A stretch of DNA of 7,540 nucleotides from Pseudorhodoplanes sp. GTDB taxonomy: Bacteria; Pseudomonadota; Alphaproteobacteria; Rhizobiales; Xanthobacteraceae. Made by a program: the position numbers and the translations under genes. Positions 6,656-7,540 of this stretch are shown piece after piece. The stretch's first letter is position 1. Every line of letters begins with the position of its first letter. A model generated the notes under the pieces. It did not search any database. It was given only the letters and a program-made list of their open reading frames with translations, and was not told where the DNA came from. The stretch covers positions 1 through 7,540 of the forward strand of contig WBUW01000131.1 in NCBI GenBank assembly GCA_008933495.1. The letters run 5' to 3'.

Positions 6656-7090
6656 TTATCGCCGCGAAGCCGTAAAGACGCGCGCCGCCTTTTCGAACGG
6701 GCGGGCGATAAAGAACGAGAGAATGATCGCCTGCTCGTAAAAGTCGTACGGAGCCGGCAGCTTGGCCACGCTCCAGCCGAACAGGAAAGTCGAATCGAGA
6801 ACAATTGCGCCAAAATGCACCACGCACGGATAAACGATAAGCGGGCGAATCCACGCGGTCACCCACCAGCCGCGGTCGGCGCGCAGGACCTGGGCCTGCA
6901 CCTTGCGCGCTTCCAGCTCGGCGTTGACGTGCGAAATCGCGATCTGCGTGTCCGCCCCGACGGTGATCTGCAGACGAGCGAGATCGTCATTCGCCTTGCG
7001 CCGGAAATAGTCGGCCACCTTTTCCAGAATTGTCGCGAACAAGTCGCCGCCGAACCAGCCGAGCACGCGAAAAACGATCGCAGCGATCAT
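6656..7090 (-). CDS. Probable three-helix holin-like membrane protein (phage/GTA type)
   Basis: This 144-residue protein resembles the holins of phages and gene transfer agents that open the inner membrane for endolysin. It begins MIAAIVFRVLGWFGGDLFATIL (an amphipathic or membrane helix), then has a charged helical region (about 22-72, rich in Lys, Arg, Glu, Gln). Next comes RGWWVTAWIRPLIVYPCVVHFGAIVLDS (73-100, helix at about 82-107), then a last hydrophobic stretch AIILSFFIARPFEKAAR (about 120-137). The charged region followed by a W-x-R-P-entered helix and a C-terminal helix is typical of the 3TM holin family. ATG 7090 is chosen: AAGGA (TCCTT at 7099-7103) lies 8 bases upstream, and the previous gene stops one base earlier. 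Family assignment is by pattern memory; membrane topology is more secure than function. Confidence 0.72.
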   Translation of the reverse strand: MIAAIVFRVLGWFGGDLFATILEKVADYFRRKANDDLARLQITVGADTQIAISHVNAELEARKVQAQVLRADRGWWVTAWIRPLIVYPCVVHFGAIVLDSTFLFGWSVAKLPAPYDFYEQAIILSFFIARPFEKAARVFTASRR

Positions 7091-7091
7091 G

Positions 7092-7319
7092 TCAGAAGTC
7101 CTTGTGACCGACGCGTCCGGTGGTGACCAGCCGCAACAGCACCGTAGCAACGCCGACGGCGGCGATGATTTTCAGCGCATGAGCCGGCGGCAGGAGTGGC
7201 GCGATGTCGATCGCCTTGAGCGCGTCGAGCACATCCGTGATCGAGCCGGCCGCGGCGACAAACCCGCCGAACAGGATTGTGCGCCAGCCTTTCAGTTTTT
7301 GCCGGATTTTATCGATCAT
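7092..7319 (-). CDS. Small two-helix membrane protein of a phage-type lysis module
   Basis: A 75-residue protein, MIDKIRQKLKGWRTILFGG..., with a short basic N-terminus, a hydrophobic helix (about 13-30), a polar stretch with LPPAH, a second helix (about 48-66) and the tail LLRLVTTGRVGHKDF. Small proteins ending in L-R-x-V-T-T-x-x-V-G are frequent beside lysozymes and holins in alphaproteobacterial prophages; their function is not established. ATG 7319 overlaps the TGA of the preceding gene (ATGA), and AGGAGG (CCTCCT at 7324-7329) lies 4 bases before it, so translation is probably coupled. It ends one base before the holin-like gene. It could be a second holin, an antiholin or an accessory protein; the sequence does not decide. 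Confidence 0.75.
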   Translation of the reverse strand: MIDKIRQKLKGWRTILFGGFVAAAGSITDVLDALKAIDIAPLLPPAHALKIIAAVGVATVLLRLVTTGRVGHKDF

Positions 7320-7540
7320 GCCGCCTCCTGATGACGCTTGCGCCAGAGATGGAATGCCGCCCAGCACAGACATGCCGCAACCGCGGTCCCGAGCAGCAGG
7401 GCGGCAACGGAGACAAAGCCCCAGCCGGCTCCGCCCGCCTGTTGCGCGGCCGCGGTGCCGCCGGCGATCACGATCGCCGTTGTCGCCCGCCGCGCGGCTC
7501 GCGCCTGCGGCACTTCGGCGCGCGCCGCGCGGCGGGCGAC
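7316..7540 (-). CDS. C-terminal part of a membrane-anchored protein, possibly an endolysin tail
   Basis: Only the last 74 codons are present; the frame is open through base 7540 and the start lies outside. The visible part is an Ala/Arg-rich linker (ARRAARAEVPQARAARRA), then small residues and a transmembrane helix (about 40-66, GWGFVSVAALLLGTAVAACLCW). It ends in a short basic tail HLWRKRHQEAA. A GTG at 7513 could start a 65-residue protein, but no ribosome site is seen before it, and the linker continues in frame upstream. In Rhizobiales phage-type modules, muramidases with a C-terminal membrane anchor often precede small membrane proteins and a holin, so this may be such an enzyme's tail. 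That is inference; no catalytic domain is visible. The stop overlaps the next gene by four bases (ATGA). Confidence 0.6.
   Translation of the reverse strand, partial: VARRAARAEVPQARAARRATTAIVIAGGTAAAQQAGGAGWGFVSVAALLLGTAVAACLCWAAFHLWRKRHQEAA
7482..7540. repeat. Near-perfect 24-base inverted repeat within a coding region
   Basis: The arms are 7482-7505 (starting GTCGCCCGCCGCGCGG) and 7517-7540 (ending CCGCGCGGCGGGCGAC). They pair over 23 of 24 bases with an 11-base loop (7506-7516). The right arm reaches the window edge. The arms are almost pure G and C, so the RNA hairpin would be very stable. It falls in the Ala/Arg-rich linker of the partial gene. Part of the symmetry could come from low-complexity Arg/Ala codons, but 23 of 24 matches is more than such codons require. 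Confidence 0.75.

Noticed and set aside
6470..7540. Integration site or integrase for a mobile element around the holin-like genes
   Set aside because: No tRNA gene, direct repeat pair or integrase frame could be seen in the window.

Overview
The window is GC-rich, and all recognised genes lie on the minus strand, so they read from high to low coordinates. Gene families, gene order and an intergenic palindromic repeat point to an alphaproteobacterium of the Hyphomicrobiales (Rhizobiales). The species cannot be named from this sequence.

Layout in transcription order (right to left). (1) 7540-6656: three tightly packed small membrane-protein genes of phage type: the C-terminal, membrane-anchored end of a protein whose start lies outside the window, a 75-residue two-helix protein, and a 144-residue protein resembling three-helix holins. 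They look like a lysis or release module. No other phage gene is visible. A strong 24-base inverted repeat lies inside the first of them at the window edge. (2) About 6655-6470: a non-coding gap holding a double-hairpin repeat of the kind scattered through rhizobial genomes (RIME-like). (3) 6469-5792: an FMN-dependent nitroreductase. (4) 5742-3388: a compact regulatory operon encoding a small periplasmic PepSY protein, an OmpR-family response regulator starting at TTG, and a membrane sensor histidine kinase. Families and context match feuN-feuP-feuQ of rhizobia. (5) 3315-2830: a glycine-zipper outer-membrane lipoprotein. (6) 2737-1325: a conserved-looking 470-residue protein of unknown function. 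(7) 1242-1: ccmI (cycH) and the first 39 codons of ccmE (cycJ), the start of the cytochrome c maturation operon.

The core of the window is the feuPQ-cycHJ neighbourhood first described in Rhizobium leguminosarum in connection with iron acquisition. FeuN/FeuP/FeuQ form an envelope-sensing switch (a periplasmic inhibitor, a regulator and a kinase; in Sinorhizobium they control cyclic glucan export). CcmI and CcmE carry apocytochrome and heme for c-type cytochrome assembly. Two further genes, the lipoprotein and the unknown protein, sit between the two modules here. The main points for a second look are the isolated holin-like module, the inverted repeat inside its first gene, the unknown protein before ccmI, and the FeuN-like gene.
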